Below are positions 25,122 to 37,911 of a DNA stretch of 64,000 nucleotides, in pieces. Every line of letters begins with the position of its first letter. The first letter of the stretch is position 1. Source of the DNA: Timema cristinae. Its lineage: Eukaryota > Arthropoda > Insecta > Phasmatodea > Timematidae. The notes beneath the pieces are model-generated. The model searched no databases. It saw only the letters and a list, made by a program, of their open reading frames with translations, and had not been told where the DNA came from. Made by a program: the position numbers and the translations under genes. Where the stretch lies: positions 84,377,784 through 84,441,783 of the forward strand of contig JBCFYV010000012.1 in assembly GCA_039000515.1 (NCBI GenBank), read 5' to 3'.

Positions 25122-26620
25122 TGTTAAGGGTTTGCCTACCCTCGTTGACAGTGTGTTAAGCTTTCAGCTTTCAAAATAGAGGGCGTTGCTAACGTTATAT
25201 AAACTAGTGAATTCCAGCCATCAGGTTGGCAGCATTACTGGTTTGTTTAAACAAATGAAAGGCTGGCTCACCGGTAATCAGTCAAGGCCAAGCAAACTTT
25301 TCCTAGAATTTATAGAAATAAGTGTAGTGCCCACCAGACTGTAAAATGTGCAGGCGACCCAAGTTGGACTAAATATAAGGAGCTATAAAATGTCAAGATA
25401 CAATCAAACTCTCGAACAGAAAAATTAGCCTAACTATCCCAGCCAGCAAGAAGCTTCTGTCTGACACATCTGAAACAATCCAAAAACTGGTCGAGGAATC
25501 TGGAGGCTGAAAATGTTCATGATTACAATATATTTTTTATGTGTATGAATGCTTAGACTTTAAAAAGGGAGAGAGTGAAATCATAGTCTTCATTGAAGTA
25601 TACACATGCCTCCCAGCATACGGCGACATTTAACTTCCTTATCCTTCCCGTTAGTGTACATCTTTGGGTAATAAAATGTGCTGAATGACATTTTCATAGA
25701 AGTTCTCAAAAATAGCAATTTACCGTGTTGGTGGTCACACTGTACTGATCGCCTCATCTTAAAGGTAACCAGACACTTATTAAACCCCCTTTTTTCTACT
25801 TAGTCAAGACTGAAAAAGAACCAAGTCAAATATTAATTAATAAAAACAAAAGGTGGGGAATAATACCAAAACACGTGGTTTCCCACGAGGTTGTTCAAAT
25901 CACAATCCATTTATCAAAAGGATTTATAATTTATTTTTATTAAGAGAAAACAAAATTTAAAAAGGATTATAAAAGAAAAACGTATTTAGTGAGTTTATTT
26001 TAAAGACAATAAAGGAAACGTTTTACATTTACTACCTTACCGATTTGTTACAAACACCCATCACAAAAGATGTCTCCATCAGAAGCTCATAGAAACAAAC
26101 ATAAAATTAATAAAGATAAAGAAAATAGTCTTCAACTAAAATACTTAATTCTTAGCATTATTTTTATTTAACTATCGTGATATATAGGATGTCGATTGAT
26201 CAAAAATAATAGCATCAAAGAAAAATCCGGCCACATGGTTGACAAATTTGGCATTACATTCCAATACAAAAGTTATCTAATAATAAAAACTTAAAAGATC
26301 ATGATAAAAATATAAAACTACACGGAAACTTTACTTCATAATACTAAAATAATAAATTAAATAAAAAAAGGAAAATGACTACATGTTAATTTGGAAAAGA
26401 TTTACAAATTATTTTTTTAAAAAAAAGGAAGAAAGTAAAATACGTCTCACCAGTATTACAGCCAAAAACGAAATCGGCCGAGACAACCGCGTCATTTGCA
26501 AATCAGGAAATTCATATCTTAGGAAATGGCCAATCAGTGACAAGTTTGTCAAGATAAAGTGGTCACACACTCTAAGAAAGCGTCTTTCTTGCCCTAGTGC
26601 AATAGACCGGTTTGTCATAG
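25122..26620 (+). mobile_element. Unidentified dispersed element, copy 1 (interrupted)
   Basis: The segments 25122-25740 and 26559-26620 together match, in inverted orientation, the single stretch 45715-46395. Shared phrases include AAGGGTTTGCCTACCCTC, CCAGCCATCAGGTTGGCAGC, CCAGCCAGCAAGAAGCTTCT and CAATAGACCGGTTTGTCATA. The element holds a short coding-like tract (ISLTIPASKKLLS near 25430-25460). The class is not recognised. The break at 25740/26559 is explained by the nested insertion listed next. Confidence 0.7.
25741..26558. mobile_element. 818-bp insertion nested in the dispersed element, 10-bp target duplication
   Basis: GTGGTCACAC occurs at 25731-25740 and 26559-26568, while the other copy of the host element (near 45770) has only one such site. 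The sequence between is therefore a later insertion. It is AT-rich, has no long inverted termini that I can see, and no clear ORF. A 10-bp duplication would fit several element classes. Confidence 0.7.
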
Positions 26621-27214
26621 ACGGAGAGGTGGGGGGCTCAAATCCCTGTTGAAAGTATTTTGGGTGGATCTTATTCAATTTTTCCTTTTCTTTTCTCACA
26701 CAAATGAGGGTACATTTCATGTAATTAATTCACCACCGCCCCAATATCGTAGTTAATATACATTCATTCAGCACAGACAGGAAGTAAAACCCGGTGATTT
26801 TTTGGCATATATATGTGTTGATTACTCTTATTTCTCATTTGATCTAAAACTAGTGACATTAGAGTATAAAAAATCTCAATATAGTTCTATTACTGCCCGG
26901 TTTCACTAGTTTTACGCCTCATGAAAAAGTGAACCTTTGGTCTGGAGATTATCAATAGCGACAAAAGACTAGGGTGGAAAAATATGACATTGGTCTATTA
27001 GAGGCCAAATCACTGACCAATAACATGTGATTAGGTGGTCAATTTGAATCTCAATCGAGTCGAGTTCTCTTAGTCATAGATCCTAACTAGATGTAAATTA
27101 ACGTGGGGTTGATTCGGAGATCTACTATCCCTTAAATAGTGAAACCTGGAAAAATAATTTATACCAGTATTTCACAAGCTTTGGTCAGTTGTGTACCCAT
27201 TTTGGGGACAATGG

Positions 27215-27400
27215 CCTAAGGGGCCGTCCTTAAATTAAGTAAGGATTTAGGGTGGGGAGGGTGGCTCAGTATTTTATTATGTTTTCTTACGAGAGGGTGG
27301 GGAGTCAAAATTTATCTTACATAAGGATTTTTATCGGGGTGGGGGGGTTGTCGTCATGGATAATCTTACGATACCTTATGTGGAGCAGGGTTGAAAATTA
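27215..27400. repeat. MITE-like repeat (GGGGCCGTCCTTAAATTAAGTAAGG)
   Basis: Starts with AAGGGGCCGTCCTTAAATTA, a phrase typical of widely spread short DNA transposons, and continues with GGTGGGGAGGGTGG and CTTACATAAGG phrases. The right terminus is not clear. An open frame at 27252-27569 begins inside it and is probably spurious. Confidence 0.4.
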
Positions 27401-28543
27401 TGAAAAAATGCCTAACGTAATTTGTCCAAGTAGTTCACTAGAAACTGTGAGTTATGTTTTAGGATTTTTGGAAGAACTTAAAAATGTGGACGTCTTGCAC
27501 ACTCGTGTTGTGAATTCAAATATCATCTGCACCTTGCACAGCACCTATACACTGCTACATTTTTTGTGAATTGAGCCCTTCATAACTAAACAAAGTGTAA
27601 CAAGCTCACTTTACATTTTTGCAAGATCAAATGTGGAACAAGCAAACAAACAAAAAATTAAAAAAATTGAATAGTCTGGTATAAATGATCACAACAACAA
27701 CAAAAATTCACTTTTCAAAAATCAAAACTGGCCAGGTGAAAATTTTTCCAAGACGAACGAATAAACAATCATAACCCTAAAACTTTAAATTATCTAAGGT
27801 GAGGGGAATATAGTAAAATAGCTCCCTCTATTCCTTGTCCAATGTAAACATATAATTTGTTGGTCTATCAAACCGGAAAAAAACACATTTTTTGTAGGAT
27901 AATCCAGAAGAAATGAACAAACTATTGAAATCATAAAAACATAAAGTTTAAAAAGTGTGTATGTGGAGGGAAAGGGGAGGAACCTTCAATGTTTCTCCCA
28001 CTAGGCCCAACAAATGTTCACAATATGAGAACAAAATACTCTCACTCCAAATAACAAACCCATGATAACTTTGAAAGACAATGAGGAAGCAGTAACAGGA
28101 GAATGTTGAGTCTCAAACTTATTTCATTCACAGAAACAAATATTCATATTCTGTATGTACTTGGCATTTACAAACATTTTTATTTTCACTGTATATTTTA
28201 GAACACTGTAGGAAAGGGGGTTTATATTTATATTTTTGCTAACTTTACTGCTAACTTTATATTTCATAATGTCACTGCAGTCATCATATTTCCTTCCTAT
28301 TCTTTTCTTTCATTCCAAGCTACCCAGTATTCATCCATTCATAAGACATATCATTTGATCAAATGACAGATGGTATCCATGTCACAATAATTAAAATTGG
28401 GTCACATCCATTTTTTCATTAATCCAAATATTAATTTTATATACGAATATCGAGTCTGAATCTTAGAGAACATGACAATCCCACATTGGTATATTTAGCA
28501 AAGTTATTTCTTTATTCCACATGGGTTGACTATTTTTATATTA

Positions 28544-28800
28544 CCCACCTCGGTGGCATAGTTGGCTAATGCGCTAGACGTGTTGAGCTTGACTGCTGAG
28601 GACGAGGAGATCGAGGTTCGAATCTCTGTCAGGTGAACTGGGGGTGGTTTTTCCTAAATGGTTTTCCACTCTCCCTCCATGCAAATGCGGGTTCACTTCC
28701 TCTAATTCAACCTTCCCAATTCCTAATCCATTAGCGTAATTAGTACTTAAAGCGTATAACCCGAACGGGTAGTAAGACGCGGTGCTATTATTATTATTAT
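28544..28800 (+). mobile_element. tRNA-derived SINE, family B, with 12-bp target duplication
   Basis: The best preserved family B copy: CCACCTCGGTGGCATAGTTG head, B-box GAGGTTCGAATCTC, TAACCCGAACGGGTAGTAAG tail, then GACGCGGTGCTA(TTA)n. TATTTTTATATT flanks it at 28532-28543 and 28801-28812, an exact duplication. An opposite-strand open frame over it is spurious. Confidence 0.92.
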
Positions 28801-29829
28801 TATTTTTATATTGCACATATTTCAATACACCAATATACATTTGGATAAATATTTGTTAGTAAAATAGTAAATGTATGTAACAATAAATAAACAATAATTT
28901 AGAAACAAATTCAGTTATTAAATTTGTTTATATAGTTAACAGGTCTGATGCTAATTTAATAATACATCTTGGGGGTTTGTATATTTGTCCTGATTCATTT
29001 GGTGAGGGGAGTATAACTTTTTTTTATTAGTCAAGGATTTCCCTTGGTTTATGGATTCTAAAAAGAAGAAAGCATTTCTTAAGGGTTCAAGGGGTTCCAG
29101 GTCAATTTAAAGATAGTTTAAAACCTCTCATAACCTAAAAATAAACTACCAGAGAAGGAGGCATTTGTTCCAAGCTAGAAGCAGCAATAAATGTGGTCTG
29201 TTGTATATATTTTTTTATGTCTTTTGTCTCAAATTTTGCTCTTTGAAATGATACTATTTAATGTTCTTCAGACCTATTAAAAGCTGTTGACTCTTCTTTC
29301 ATGAAATGTGTGTTGCCTTTATGTTCTTCTATGTTCCCATTACAGTCTGTGCCTGTGTGAAGCTTTGAAGTTTCTAATCTTAATCAGATCCTTGCTTTGA
29401 TACGTAATCACTTCAAAATTGTGAATCTTAATATTTGAAATATCTGATCCAAATGATTACAGATTTTGATTAGAAGTAATTTAATTCAAAATTTGAATCT
29501 TAAAATTAAATCACCTGAATAATGTTAACTTTTGTAATTATTAGGCCTATTTTACTTGAGAATCTTGTAAGTTTTAAAATCTAGTCATTATTTGAACCCA
29601 GCATATTGACCTGATTTTATAATTTAATTCGATTAAAATCAAAGGTAATTTTGACTAATACTTGATTTGTATTTGATACCATTTTACTCACAATAGAATA
29701 TTAAATTTGTATATGCTTAGAATCATTTTAATTTTAAAATATCTTATATGAAACATTGTCATGATGAAATATTCAATTTGTATATGATTTGAACCATTTT
29801 CATTATATAAGATTTGGAAATTTTTGGGG

Positions 29830-32820
29830 AGGACACACCCCTTCTCATTTCTGGTCTTTCATTTTCAAAATTTATTTGCTTTAATAGTATTGAGGTGTAT
29901 CTTATATCTGCCTGACAAATTTCAATCCTTTTACCAAATTAGAAGTAGTTTTTTACACAGTGGTTGGATATTTTGAATCTAGAAATTTAACATATTTATA
30001 AATTATGTTTTTGGAGTAATCTTACTACATTCCTGGAAATTTCTTTTTATCCCACCTAAAATCATTGCTTTATGTTAACAGCCCCATCCATATCCTTATC
30101 CCTCCTATCCCCATCTTTACTGGAGCTCTAGTTTAATATTTGAAATCATCATATTTTATCATTATTTAGAGAAGAACATTTATTATTCTGCTGAATTTTG
30201 TTTTATACCGCACATTTAAGTAGTTATGAATTAGTTTTAAAAATGTTGAATTCACCATTCCCCCTTTTTGCTGACTCTCACTTTGAAATTTCATACTTTA
30301 AGACCTAATTGAACAGCTGTCGTATTAACTATACTTGCATGCCAAATTTCAAAGTACTACTTCACATAAAATTATTGGTGTATTTATAGCCCCAATCCCT
30401 CAATTTTCTGGATACCTATTTTCCCCATATTTAGACTTTTCTTGTTGTACGGGTATCCCTCCCTCTATCTGCTAGCCTTTCTACATGTATGCAAATATTT
30501 TTATTTTATAGCATACAAACAATGTTTTATTCTATTAGTTTTGGAAAATTATGGGGAGGGAGAGGGACTTTTTTCTCGCCTTATTTTCAGATATTTTATT
30601 TTGAATCATTTCAGCTATTTCATTTAGAATAATTTTTTTCCAGAGTGTTTGGGGGGTCCTAACGGTCAGTTTGTCGGCCATTTTGTTCAGTCACAGTAAA
30701 TTCAAATTCTTTCGATGGAGAGGGCGTCGCTCGCTCCCACCACTTTTCATCCGTGCGAGATCCGTACGGTCGTCCGTTTTTTGACTTTGCAGAACAATAC
30801 TGCCATGAATATCCATCACAAGCTCGTGGACGTTTTATGGTAGGGATGGATGAGTCAATAATATGCCACAAAGTGGGTTAGGTTGTTCAGAGAAGGCCGT
30901 ACTGATACGGCGAGGCAAGGAGTGGGAGACTATCAGTAATTTCTGACTAACTTGTGCAAAAAAATTGAAGAACAATTACGAAATGACCGCCGTGTGACGC
31001 TTGACGACCTTCACGAAAAATTTCCTTACATTTCTCGAATTCTCCTTGGTGATATTTTGTCGGAAAAACTTGGTTATAAGAAATTGTGTGCGAGGTGGGT
31101 GTCCAGAATGCTCACACTGGAGCACCATCAAAATCGCGTGACTGCCGCGCGTGAATTTTTGGATCGTTTTGCACAGGAGGGAGAAGCTTTTCTGGACTAT
31201 ATTTTGACGGGGGATGAGACTTGGGTGTGTCATTACACCCCATAATCCAAAAGACAATCACTTTAGTGGCGTCATTCATCTTTCCCAGCTACCAAAAAGT
31301 TCAAGACGACCCATTCAGCCGGAAAAGTTATGGCATCTGTTTTTTGGGACCATAAGGAGGTCCTTTTGGTGGATTTATGTCTAAAGAACTACCATTAATG
31401 CAGCGGCTTACTGCAATACCCTAAAAAATACTCAGAAGAGCCATTCAGAACCGCAGAAGGGAATGCTGAACTGGGGAGTCAGCTTCCTGTATGACAACGC
31501 CAGGCCCCACACCGTGCGAGTTTCACAGGAACTCTTGACATCCTTTGGATGGGATATTGCCACCCACCCACCCCCTATTCACCCGACTTGGTGCCTTTGG
31601 ACTATAACCTTTTCACTAAACTAAATAAGTTTTTGGTGGGAAACATTTTTCCAACAATCAGGAGGTTGAGGAAGCTGTGAAGAAGTGTCTGAAAGAGCTG
31701 GTGGCGGAGGTCTATCTATGACACTGGCCTACAAAAGCTGGTGTCCCGACTACAGAAATGTCTCGATCTCAACACCGATTACGTTGATAAATAGTTTAAT
31801 ATATTTGTGAAGTATCCTGTGAATTTCAAGCATTTTTCGATCCTACATAAATGTTGTAACTTTACTTTCTGGATGACCCTCGTACATGCCTAACGAATTT
31901 CAATGTTTTACCACAGTTAAAAGAGTTCTTTTAATCAAAGTTTTGGAGGGTCGAAGCCCCCCTCCGCTCTTCCCACACTTTCTTTCTCTATTTCATCAAC
32001 CAGAACTTTTTTAATATATTCATATATCAAGTCATGTTAGCTGCAGCTGTCACTTTTGATAGATATTATCAATACATATAAAATACCACAATATAAATGT
32101 TAGTCATGTTGATCACAAAGAAATATGTTTGAATTATCTCTACCGTTCTTCCAATCAAAATCAGGTTATAGGTAAATATTTCAATTTTAAACTATATGAG
32201 TTATGCTTAGTTATATTATTAGTTATAAAATTAATTTGAGGAGGATCTTCTTCTCTCTCCATTTTCAGATAGTCTACTAGATTTTGGTTGAAAAAAATAA
32301 TTTTAGTCATTCTTAAACCTTCCTGGGATTAAAATCTTCTTTAATTTTAAGAAGTTTTTTTTTTTTTTCATTTCAGAAATTTTGAAATCCCCTCTATTTC
32401 ACAATCCCTCTAATAAATATGTTCAAATAATTAAGAATTATTTAGGTATTTGGAGTAATCCCACTAAATTCCTGGCAAATTTTAATTTTTTTCTCTCGCC
32501 TAAAAAGTGTGGTTTTGTGTTAATTTACCCAAGCCACCACAAACCCTCCTATCTGATACCCAAAGTCCCATTTAAAAATTTGAAAGTATCTGACTGTTTT
32601 GGTTATTTTGAGTGGTCCCATAAACTTCCAGCCAAGTTTAGCTTTTATACCACTCTTTGTGAATCGTTGTTTCTATTAGTTTTAAAAGTTTTCAAACTCC
32701 CTCTTCCATTTCTCAAACTCCAACTTCGAAATCTCGAATTTTAAGACTTGTTTGATTATTTGGAGTGTTACCTTTACATGCCTGCCAAATTTCAATTATC
32801 TATGTTCTATTGTAAATTAT
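29830..32820. repeat. Degenerate tandem-like array, interrupted by a mariner
   Basis: Recurrent phrases every few hundred bases: TATTTGGAGTAATC or TATTTGGAGTG, then CTACATTCCTGGCAAATTTC or TACATGCCTGCCAAATTTC, then CTCCCTC-rich and TTCAGAT. They occur at about 30015, 30340, 32450, 32610 and 32765. The mariner at about 30655-31890 splits it. The 120-codon frame at 32382-32744 is translation of the array and not a gene. Confidence 0.5.
30655..31890 (+). pseudogene. Dead mariner-family transposase
   Basis: The frame 30952-31245 reads through a helix-turn-helix region and then ILTGDETWVCHYTP, the first catalytic Asp block of mariner transposases, and stops at once. Beyond the stop, other frames give the conserved SFLYDNARPHT (second Asp), and near 31575 a YSPDL phrase (third catalytic region, where the D34D-type Asp lies). 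The right end (31835-31885) ends with GTAACTTTACTTTCTGGATG and ACCCTCGTA, the reverse of a typical mariner inverted repeat. The left inverted repeat is not evident, so the copy is truncated. Several stops and frameshifts make it inactive. Confidence 0.8.
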
Positions 32821-33396
32821 TTTTCTTTTAATAGACAATTGATAGTATACCTTGAAGTATGAATCAACTAAGTTTAAAATATTTACCTGATAGAGGTGCT
32901 TCTGGTGCTTCTTGTTTACTATACAATAATATACTCTTTAGGTGGGTTAAGATAACTGATTGATTATATTTCAAAACATGTTTCCTGGACAAAGATTTGA
33001 AAACAATCAATAACAAGTTCGGGAACTGGGGGATTATGGGAAGGTAATTGAACCAAATTTTACTGTAAACCTATGGTGAAGTTTTTTTTTATCAAGACTT
33101 ATATTCAAATATAACACTTTCTGTTATATTTTTAAAATAAAACACACAGAAGAGTTGATGTTCTTTTAAATATAGAGTTAATACATTTTCTTAAAGGTAT
33201 TTGGAAGAAGGAAATATCATGTTTGCTGGTTTACACACCCCTGAAGAGGGGTTTGTGGGAAGTAAATATCCTGTTTGTTGGTCTATACTTTATATACACT
33301 CCCTTAAGAGGCGTAAATAGGGGAAGGAAATATTCTGTGAGTTGATTTTTCCGTTTTTGAAAAAATACAAAAAATGTGGAACAGATGGCAACCATA

Positions 33397-33600
33397 GTTG
33401 TGACCAACTCAAGAGGTTCTTTAAAATGTGTTCCTACATATACACATTATTTACCCATGTGCAGGTGTACCCAAGTATAAATTTATCTCCCATTGTTGTG
33501 ACCAACTCAATAGGTTATTTAAAATGTGTTCCTATATGTACACATTATTTACCCATGTGCAGTTGTACCCAAGTATAAATTTATCTCCCATGATTGTGAT
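33397..33600. repeat. 98-bp tandem duplication, about 2.1 copies
   Basis: GTTGTGACCAACTCAA recurs at 33397 and 33495 with nearly identical intervening sequence, and a third copy begins near 33593. Two overlapping open frames here (33342-33679) are repeat translations. A looser duplication lies just upstream (33190-33340). Confidence 0.85.
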
Positions 33601-34084
33601 CACTTTGTTGACACGGAAACTATTGGCTCAATATTTATGCTCCACTGAGCATATCACAGTTAAGAACCAACATTTATAGAGCCAGAATATATTTAATGCT
33701 CATAAAACAGAGAAAGAAAGAATGTAGAGCTAATTTTAGAACCTACTTCATAACATCCTTTATTGTCAACTCCATGAATCATCCACTCCTGACAGTTTAA
33801 CAACCTTGTTCCCTGCATTGAACTGTTTTATGTCCATTGTTTGGTCTTTGATTCAAGCTTACTGCTTGTTTAATTTGCTTCAACAGCTTTCCAAGCAGAA
33901 CACACAATGAAAGAGTTTAAAAAGAAAACAATAATAAAAATATATCAAGAAAGAAAAAAAAAAATCAAGTGAACATGAGTAATGAATTTAAATGATACTT
34001 GGAAATGATATTCCATTATTGTCATAAGAAAATATGATTTTTAACCATCTCTTGTTTGGCAAACAAAGTAGTTTATTTGTATAT

Positions 34085-35640
34085 CCTGATATAAATAAAA
34101 AAGTAAGTGTATGTGTGCTTGTATGTCTCCAGAAAAAGATAAGTTCCCTATAGATAAAACGGAAAACTTAAATTTGATAAAAAGGTATAGGGGATGACCC
34201 ATATAACCCTACAAATCTAAAAACATGGTATTTCAAAATTGGGGCTCGGGAAATGAAGGGGAAGAGAGGGAGGGTTTAATTAGAAAATTATCTTTAGAAA
34301 ATTAAAATTTTACAGAAAAGTATAAAGAGAATTCAGATAGCCAATTTAATCATAAGATTTAAAAATTTTCAGGGGAAAAGAATGTGGGAGTTAAACATTT
34401 CCAAATCCAATAGAAACAACTACTTCTTAGTGTGATAATAAACTGAAATTTGGCATGCAGGTTAAGAATCACTCCACAACACTGCAAGTTTGAAAATTTA
34501 ATATTTTTAAATAGGACTTCAGAGAATAGGCGAAAGAGAAGTTATAAATATATAAAAACATTTGAGTGGTAGAAAATATAAACTTGGCAGGCAGATAGAA
34601 GTTTAGCTCTAGATAACTAAATAATTCTTAAAATTTGAAATTTCTACCTGGTGTGGTGAGGGTTAACATTTTCAAAATTAATAAAAACAACTTCTTCTCT
34701 TTGTGGCATAAACTGATATTCCTCAAGCAGGCATAGCGACCATACTAAATAACCATTAAAGTTCAAAAGATTAAATTTTAAAATTGTACTAAAAGGACAG
34801 GGCTAGGGGGTGCTACAAGTAAAAAAAAAACAACCTTTTAGGTGAGGTATAAAATTGATATTTGCCAGAAATGTAGAGGCTTCACTCCAAATAACCAAAT
34901 AAGTGTTAAATATTTTATAGTGAATAAAATGGAGGCTTAAAAATTCCCAAATATAAATTAATAAACTAGGCTCTTTCTCAGTGCCTATGGTAGATGATTT
35001 GAATTTATCGGTTGGGTGTGAGAACCATCCCAAACAGCCATAAAAGTCTGAAAATTCTTTAATCTCAAGATGGAACATAAAATGGGTAAGGGGATCAACA
35101 TTTCCAAAGTTAATTTAAAAACAACTCTTTGGTTTATAGGAAATTGAAACTCTTCATGTTAGTAAATATATTTCCTTGGATAGCCAAATAATGTCTGAAC
35201 ATAGGGCATTTCAAAATTGAGGCCCAGGAAATGAAAAGAGCTAAAAATTTATACAAATAATTTAGAACACTACTTTTTGGTGTGGTTAATAATTGAAATT
35301 GGTCAGGTCCATAAAACAATATCAGATAAACAAGTTTTAAAATGGTAATGTGGGAACTGAAAAAGGGTAGAGAACGGCGCTTGAAATTTTAGAAAATAAA
35401 CCTTTCACTATGAAAGAAAATTTTAATTTGCCCAGTTGTTAAAAGTACCGCTCCAAAACCATAAAAGTTTTAAAGTTTGGAATTCCACAAAAGGGCACCT
35501 CAAAATTTTCCAAACTAATAAAAAAACACTTGAATATGGCAGAAAATTTAATTTTTTTTATAGGTAGACTATAAATTCTAGAATAAACCGCTACAAAAAT
35601 TCAAGATTATCTACAGAGCTAAAAATCAAAGGACAAATCA
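34085..35640. repeat. Degenerate array related to 4795-5110, opposite sense to 29830-32820
   Basis: Repeated units contain AAATTTGGCATGCAGG or GAAATTGGTCAGGTCC-like phrases, CACTCCA and AAATAACCA, then AAAGTTTGAAAATT. These are reverse complements of the phrases in the 29830-32820 array. No genes are seen; the 61-91-codon frames inside are array translations. Confidence 0.45.
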
Positions 35641-36893
35641 GAGCGTACATAGGAGCTATATAAAAATTTAAATAAATAATTTCTGGCGACATAGCTCCTA
35701 AGCTGGGTATACTAAGGATGTTTCCAAAATGATTGCAACATTCTCTGGTTCTTTCAATATATGCAGCGGCACGGCAGGAAATATCACCATTGAAACTTGA
35801 TACATCTCTCCGAGCCTCACAAAGCGGTCACATAAACTCTTGAAACACAATAACCACAATAATTTCTTTGTTCAGAAATGTATTTTTTACTTTAGTCACC
35901 CTCAATGTTGTTGAATGATAAATGTCAGGGCACATACTAAAAAAAAACTGTAAATCAACCTCTTACACCGGGCCAGTCACATGCATTCTCTTTCTCAGAA
36001 ATTTTAGTGGCAGTAAAGTGTCTTGGGTGTGCTTTTCAAGCATGTGGCCAATTATAAGAATTATGTTTTCCAAGAAAACACATTTAAAAAGGCTGTTATA
36101 TGTTAAACGTGTGTTTTGACTCAACCTTGTGTCTTGGCTTTGGTTTTTACACATTAGCATTTTCAAAACATTTGCCCAGATGATATGTTTTTAATGAAAA
36201 CTTTTGTATTAAACATAGAGGACAGTAAAGATTATTTTTTATATCTACATCTTGTACACTCATTTTTATATTGGTATATTGCTTCTGTTATATATCTGTT
36301 TTAATTTTGGAATTCGAGCCTCAATTTCTTAAGGATATTCTAGAACAGGAGTGGCTAGACTTTTTGATCTAGGGATCTACTCCAGAGAAGGAAAATCCTT
36401 TGTGATCTACTATGGAACCATAGGCTATATTGTTCATTTCATTGGTTAAAAATTAATAACTCATTTGTGTTTTAGTAATAAAATTACATCCTATAGTGAA
36501 AACTTATTAGTCCTTTCACACACTGAAACAGAGTTTATAATCAACCCGCATAACACATAATTTCTGGAAAAAAGCATTTTATCATTAAACACTTGACTTT
36601 GAAGTTAATACACAACACCTCATAAATTTAGGATAGTTTGACAAGTGAGGGTTCATAATAATACTTTGTCATAAACAGCAGGATTATAAATGGTCATCAG
36701 TCAAACAACTTTGATATTTCTATTTTATAATGCTGACAGAAGAAAAATCTGCAAACCCTCTCTTTCATTTTCTTTCTTTCACTCTTTTTAAATCAATCGA
36801 CCAGACGATCGGCCATACCAGTGGCCGCAATCGACTTTTTGGCTACTTATGTTCTAGAAAATATTGAGCTAGAGAGTATTTAAAGAAAAAAAA

Positions 36894-37287
36894 TTGAATC
36901 TGAATTCACTATAGAGCTCCTATACTAAAATTTAATCTGAATTCATTATAGAGCTCTTACTCTAAATTCACTATAGAGCTCTTATACTAAAATTGAATTT
37001 GAATTCACTATATAGCTCTTATACTAAAATTGAATCTGAATTCACTATAGAGCTCTTACACTAAATTTGAATCTAAATTCACTATAGAGCTCTTACACTA
37101 AATTTGAATCTAAATTCACTATAGAGCTCTTACACTAAATTTGAATCTAAATTCACTATAGAGCTCTTATACTAAAATTGAATCTGAATTCACTATAAAG
37201 CTCTTATACTAAAATTGAATCCGAATTCATTATAGAGCTTTTATACTAAAATTGAATCTGAATTCACTATAGAGCTCTTATACTAAT
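36894..37287. repeat. 37-bp minisatellite, 11 units
   Basis: The core ATAGAGCTC recurs at 36914, 36951, 36976, 37013, 37050, 37087, 37124, 37161, 37198, 37235 and 37272. Spacing is 37 bases throughout except one of 25 (a 12-base deletion). The rest of the unit reads TTATACTAAAATTGAATCTG then AATTCACT. Units differ by one to four bases. Confidence 0.95.
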
Positions 37288-37719
37288 GACTAATTTTTTT
37301 TTTTGCTATGATCATTTTATGTTTTTCACTTTTAAAATATTTAAAAAAATGTGTAGTATAAGGTTGAACACTTTAAGTTAGAGTAACTTATTGTAGAATT
37401 TTAATATAGAAAATACAAATATATTTTTACAGTCACCATTGATAACATTTTACTATATTATTAGTATTATTTTATAGGTATTTTTTATAACACCTATCAA
37501 AAATGACAGCTGCAGATCCTTTGTCTCGATGTAAAGTAGTTTCAACATATTTTGCAATTACCAAAAAAAGTCTTCCCATTTGAATGAGAACTGCATCTGT
37601 CTTGGTTTTAAAATAAGCTAATTATAAAATTATCTTACCAAACATTTTTAGAGTACCACATTGATAATAAACCACTATACAAATTAAATGCAAAAACATA
37701 ATATTAATGACACATGTAT

Positions 37720-37880
37720 TCAATCTGTACTGCGAGTTTAACTCTAGGGAGTAAGAGAGAGAAACTGTATGCTGAGAGTATTATATTGGCTCTGAGCACT
37801 CAGCGGTATTGATTTTCACCAGCAGCAGTAGGATCAGCAGAGCTGGGACTGAAACTACTGTTTCCAGACAGACAGACACA

Positions 37881-37911
<31 letters not shown>

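Noticed and set aside
27252..27569. 105-codon + frame
   Set aside because: Begins inside a MITE-like repeat and has no recognisable domain.
28544..28630. Possible functional tRNA gene
   Set aside because: A- and B-box-like sequences are present, but there is no paired acceptor stem, and the sequence runs on into a SINE body with target duplications.
32382..32744. 120-codon + frame
   Set aside because: Lies in the degenerate repeat array; similar phrases recur in other frames nearby.
33342..33679. Two overlapping 78- and 83-codon frames with repeated CSYIYTLFTHVQ-like segments
   Set aside because: Translation of the 98-bp tandem duplication.
36894..37287. CRISPR-like regular repeats
   Set aside because: Units are contiguous 37-bp tandem copies without unique spacers, in animal DNA.
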